From Cupriavidus pauculus (GTDB lineage Bacteria > Pseudomonadota > Gammaproteobacteria > Burkholderiales > Burkholderiaceae), in the NCBI RefSeq assembly GCF_002858765.1, contig NZ_PJRP01000013.1, positions 142,666-206,665 of the forward strand: DNA of 64,000 bases. The letters run 5' to 3'. Under the pieces are notes generated by a model that searched no databases, was not told where the DNA came from, and worked only from the letters and a program-made list of their open reading frames with translations. This document shows, in pieces, positions 61,619-64,000 of the stretch; the stretch's first letter is position 1, and every line of letters starts with the position of its first letter. The translations under genes and the position numbers were made by a program.

Positions 61619-62560
61619 ATGTCCGTCCCGCTCGTTCGCCTGTTTCCGCTCGATCTGCTCAAGGGCTTCGTGGCCGTGGGCCGGCGCATGAGCATCACCC
61701 AGGCGGCCGACGACCTGTGCCTGACCCAATCGGCCGTGAGCCGCCAGATCCGCGCGCTGGAAGACCACTTGCAGGTGCGCCTGTTCGTGCGCCAGCATCG
61801 CGGCGTGGCCTTCACGCCCGAGGGCGAACGGCTGTTCCGCAGCGCCGACGGCGCGGTGCAGCAACTGCAGGACGTGGCCGCAGAACTGCGCAAGCGCGAT
61901 GGGCGCCAGCCCGTCACCGTCACGGCCAGCATCGGCATGGCCGGTTTGTGGCTGCTGCCACGGCTGGGCAGCCTGCAACGCCGGTATCCCAAGCTGGACG
62001 TGCGGCTGTCCGCCAGCAACCAGATCAGCGACCTGCGTGCCGACGGCATCGACCTGGCCATCCGCTATTGCCCGGCATCGGCCGCGCCGCCACATGCCAT
62101 CCGGCTGTTCGACGAAACCATCGCGCCCGTGGCCAACCCCGCGCTGGGCGCCACCCGCGTGACCTCGGCCGAAGCCCTGGCGGCATTGCCATTGCTCGAG
62201 TTCGACGATCCACGGCCATGGCTGCACTGGCGCAACTGGCTCAGCGCGCAGGGCTATCGCCAGGCCGTCCGGCGCGGCATCCTGCGCTTCAACCAATATG
62301 ACCAGGTGATTCATGCGGCACTGGCGGGGCAAGGCGTGGCGCTTGGCCGCCTGGAACTGATCCAGTCGCTGATCGAGGGCGGCCAGCTCAATGTCGTCAC
62401 CACGGCCGGCGCGATCATGCCCAGCCCCAACGCGTTCTGGCTGATCCATGCCACCGAGACCCCGCGCGGCGACGTCCGCCACGTGGCCGACTGGATTGCC
62501 GAGGAAGCCGCGCGCGTCAGGCCGGGCGCAGCACCAGGTGCTGCCGGGCGGCCGGCGTGA
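61619..62560 (+). CDS. LysR-family regulator, GcvA/AmpR-like
   Basis: 313 residues. The helix-turn-helix AADDLCLTQSAVSRQIRALEDHLQVRLFVRQHRGVAFTPEGERLF is that of the GcvA/AmpR branch, and VTASIGMAGLWLLPRLGSLQRRYP starts its effector domain. It is divergent from the MFS gene and may control it. Its 3' end overlaps the convergent DUF2917 gene by 44 nt. GAGG lies before the ATG. Confidence 0.9.
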   Translation: MSVPLVRLFPLDLLKGFVAVGRRMSITQAADDLCLTQSAVSRQIRALEDHLQVRLFVRQHRGVAFTPEGERLFRSADGAVQQLQDVAAELRKRDGRQPVTVTASIGMAGLWLLPRLGSLQRRYPKLDVRLSASNQISDLRADGIDLAIRYCPASAAPPHAIRLFDETIAPVANPALGATRVTSAEALAALPLLEFDDPRPWLHWRNWLSAQGYRQAVRRGILRFNQYDQVIHAALAGQGVALGRLELIQSLIEGGQLNVVTTAGAIMPSPNAFWLIHATETPRGDVRHVADWIAEEAARVRPGAAPGAAGRPA

Positions 62561-62789
62561 TGTGGCATTGCACCGCGCCAGCGCCCGGCGCGCGGAGCGC
62601 GCTCAGAAAGTAGACGCCGTCTTCCTCCACGCGGCACTGCTGGCCGGCCGCCAGCACGATGTCCGCCGACGGCCGCGCGCGCCGGTGCTCGACGGTAATC
62701 CACAACTGGCCGGCGCGGCAGGTCACATGGGCACCAGCGCGCAGGGGCACGGGCACGCAGTCAGATTCGATCAGCAGATCCCAGGTCAT
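62517..62789 (-). CDS. DUF2917 protein
   Basis: 90 residues, predicted small beta fold: VPLRAGAHVTCRAGQLWITVEHRRARPSADIVLAAGQQCRV fits DUF2917, a family common in beta-proteobacteria without known function. A longer in-frame extension lacks the family start. Overlaps the LysR gene at the 3' end. Confidence 0.85.
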   Translation of the reverse strand: MTWDLLIESDCVPVPLRAGAHVTCRAGQLWITVEHRRARPSADIVLAAGQQCRVEEDGVYFLSALRAPGAGAVQCHITPAARQHLVLRPA

Positions 62790-63023
62790 GGCAGGCTCCA
62801 GTTCATGCCTGCAGTGTGGCAAACGGGCGTTTTCCTGCCATGAGAGATCGGCCGGCCAGCCATGAGATTCGCGCCGTGCCGGGCGGGCCACCCGAGTCCA
62901 AACCCAAGCCGATACATTGCGGCTAAGGAATCACTTCACCGATCCGTTAACATGGGCGGCAGCGCGTAATCTGACCCAAACGGGCGGATGCCCGCGCTGC
63001 ATGCCCATATCGAGCCACCCATC

Positions 63024-63419
63024 ATGGATCCCCTGTCGTTTGAATTCGTTACGGTCGAAGAAGCCAAGAAAGTGCTGGACGGCGACCCACCCGCATCGGC
63101 CCAGGTCGATTGGAGCGAGCAGCGCCAGGCGCCTGACCCGATCAACCTGTCGCTGACGCCGGTGGCGCTCAGGTGGCTGGCCCAGTTGCCGCGCGAAGCC
63201 CGGCCCCTGGAACTGTTCTACGCCTATCCGCGCATCGGCAACCATCTGGCCGCGCTGGGCAATGCCGCCGCCGTGTCCGCCTTCGTCGCCGAACTGCTGA
63301 TCGACAAGCGCGGTAACCGGCAAGGGTTTCCCGGTGGCATCGCGGGCGAACTGTCGCGCCTGCAGGCATGCCTGCTGCAATTGCTGCAGCCGGGCGGCGA
63401 CGGCATCGCCACACCCTAG
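63024..63419 (+). CDS. Conserved hypothetical protein
   Basis: 131 residues, soluble, no known domain: LSFEFVTVEEAKKVLDGDPPASAQVDWSEQR at the start and LPREARPLELFYAYPRIGNHLAALGN in the middle. The sequence style fits proteins I have seen annotated as hypothetical in Cupriavidus and Ralstonia. The gap 62790-63023 (234 nt) shows no named feature. Confidence 0.65.
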   Translation: MDPLSFEFVTVEEAKKVLDGDPPASAQVDWSEQRQAPDPINLSLTPVALRWLAQLPREARPLELFYAYPRIGNHLAALGNAAAVSAFVAELLIDKRGNRQGFPGGIAGELSRLQACLLQLLQPGGDGIATP

Positions 63420-63443
63420 CCTCCCCCTCCAACGCACCCAGCC

Positions 63444-64000
63444 CTACAGCTGGTCCTCGACCGGCAGGATCTGCAGGACACCAATCCCCATGTGCTGCCA
63501 CACGCTCATGCCGGGTTCGTGCTCGTACGTGGTTTCCTTGCCGTTGTCGCGGGTGGTCCACGTCAGCGATTCCGCGCCGCTGTCGCTGGTCTGCAGGTCC
63601 ACCCGGTAGGCGATGTCGAGCAGGCGGCGGTCCATGTCCTCCACCAGCAGCCTGGCCAGCGTCGGGCTGTCCAGCACCACTCCCATTTCGGTATTGAGCT
63701 TGATCGATCGCGGATCGAGGTTCATCGACCCGATGAACAGCAGCCGCCGGTCTGCCACATACGCCTTGGCATGCAGGCTCGCGCGGCTCGACGCGAACAT
63801 GCGCGACTTCGTCGAGCGGCTGCGCGCCAGGTCGGCATTGGCGGTGGGCTTCAGTTCGTACAGTTCCACGCCGGCCTTTAGCAGGCGCTTGCGGGTGGGC
63901 GCATAGCCGGCGTGTACCGCCGAGACGTCGGTCGCGGCAAACGAAATGGTCAGCACCCGCACCTTGACGCCGCGCTTGACCATTGCGGCCAGCCAGGCCC
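63444..64000 (-). CDS. Phospholipase D/cardiolipin synthase, 5' part outside the window
   Basis: The visible C-terminal part has one HKD motif, HAKAYVADRRLLFIGSMNLDPRS, diagnostic of phospholipase D superfamily enzymes. Two such motifs are expected in the whole protein. The frame is open to the window edge, with the first Met at 63983 being internal. It probably makes cardiolipin or a related phospholipid. The last 50 residues are not conserved. Confidence 0.88.
   Translation of the reverse strand, partial: AWLAAMVKRGVKVRVLTISFAATDVSAVHAGYAPTRKRLLKAGVELYELKPTANADLARSRSTKSRMFASSRASLHAKAYVADRRLLFIGSMNLDPRSIKLNTEMGVVLDSPTLARLLVEDMDRRLLDIAYRVDLQTSDSGAESLTWTTRDNGKETTYEHEPGMSVWQHMGIGVLQILPVEDQL

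Noticed and set aside
1..64000. CRISPR arrays, insertion sequences, phage genes, restriction-modification or toxin-antitoxin systems
   Set aside because: No regularly spaced repeats, transposase or integrase motifs, or known defence-gene families were seen.

Overview
The window is GC-rich bacterial DNA with closely packed genes. The gene families point to a beta-proteobacterium of the Burkholderiales, most like Cupriavidus or Ralstonia: a Bug/TctC binding protein, a Burkholderia-type trimeric porin, many LysR regulators, a DUF2917 protein, giant pseudokinase/STAND/TPR/histidine kinase hybrids and an AAHS benzoate carrier. The high load of accessory catabolism suggests a chromid or megaplasmid, but that is inference. 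There is one tRNA (Leu, CAG). No rRNA, CRISPR array, transposase or phage gene was seen.

Layout. 1-12 kb: the 3' part of a giant sensor kinase, pyruvate:quinone oxidoreductase (poxB), a triheme cytochrome c with a periplasmic molybdenum hydroxylase (2Fe-2S and Mo subunits), a flavin monooxygenase, and an orphan FixJ-type response regulator on the other strand. 12-17.5 kb: a small conserved protein, a DUF3311/SSS symporter pair, an exported alpha/beta hydrolase, a porin, and crcB behind a fluoride riboswitch. 17.8-22.5 kb: a sulfur-scavenging operon with two tandem SfnB-type oxidoreductases, a DszA/NtaA-type flavin monooxygenase and a MetQ-like binding protein. 22.8-29.6 kb: a small helical protein, an orphan Bug protein and a complete 1.7-thousand-residue pseudokinase/ATPase/histidine kinase.

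29.6-36.9 kb: a benzoate operon, catA-benABCD-benK, read leftward and controlled by a divergent LysR regulator with recognisable BenM/CatM-like boxes. It turns benzoate into cis,cis-muconate; catB and catC are not in the window. 36.9-40.1 kb: an SDR, an NmrA-like reductase, a TetR regulator with a perfect 26-bp operator over its own promoter, and a glutathione S-transferase. 40.3-44.5 kb: an ArsR-like regulator, an acidic protein, a LysR regulator, a PepSY/cytochrome b561 pair and a DJ-1/PfpI protein.

44.5-50 kb: LysR, MFS carrier and M20 amidohydrolase, then a tandem glycine riboswitch in front of a DadA-type amino-acid dehydrogenase, followed by palindromes, terminators and a decayed copy of a tRNA 3' end. 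50-64 kb: tRNA-Leu, a diguanylate cyclase, an MlrC-like M81 hydrolase with its MFS carrier and LysR regulator, an I78-like inhibitor lipoprotein, a TonB siderophore receptor, another MFS/LysR pair, small conserved proteins and the 3' part of a phospholipase D/cardiolipin synthase gene cut by the window edge.

The best leads for something new are the glycine riboswitch on a DadA-type gene, the giant kinases whose Ser/Thr-kinase domain has lost key residues, and the cytochrome/molybdenum hydroxylase/flavin hydroxylase cluster that lies between sensor and regulator genes.
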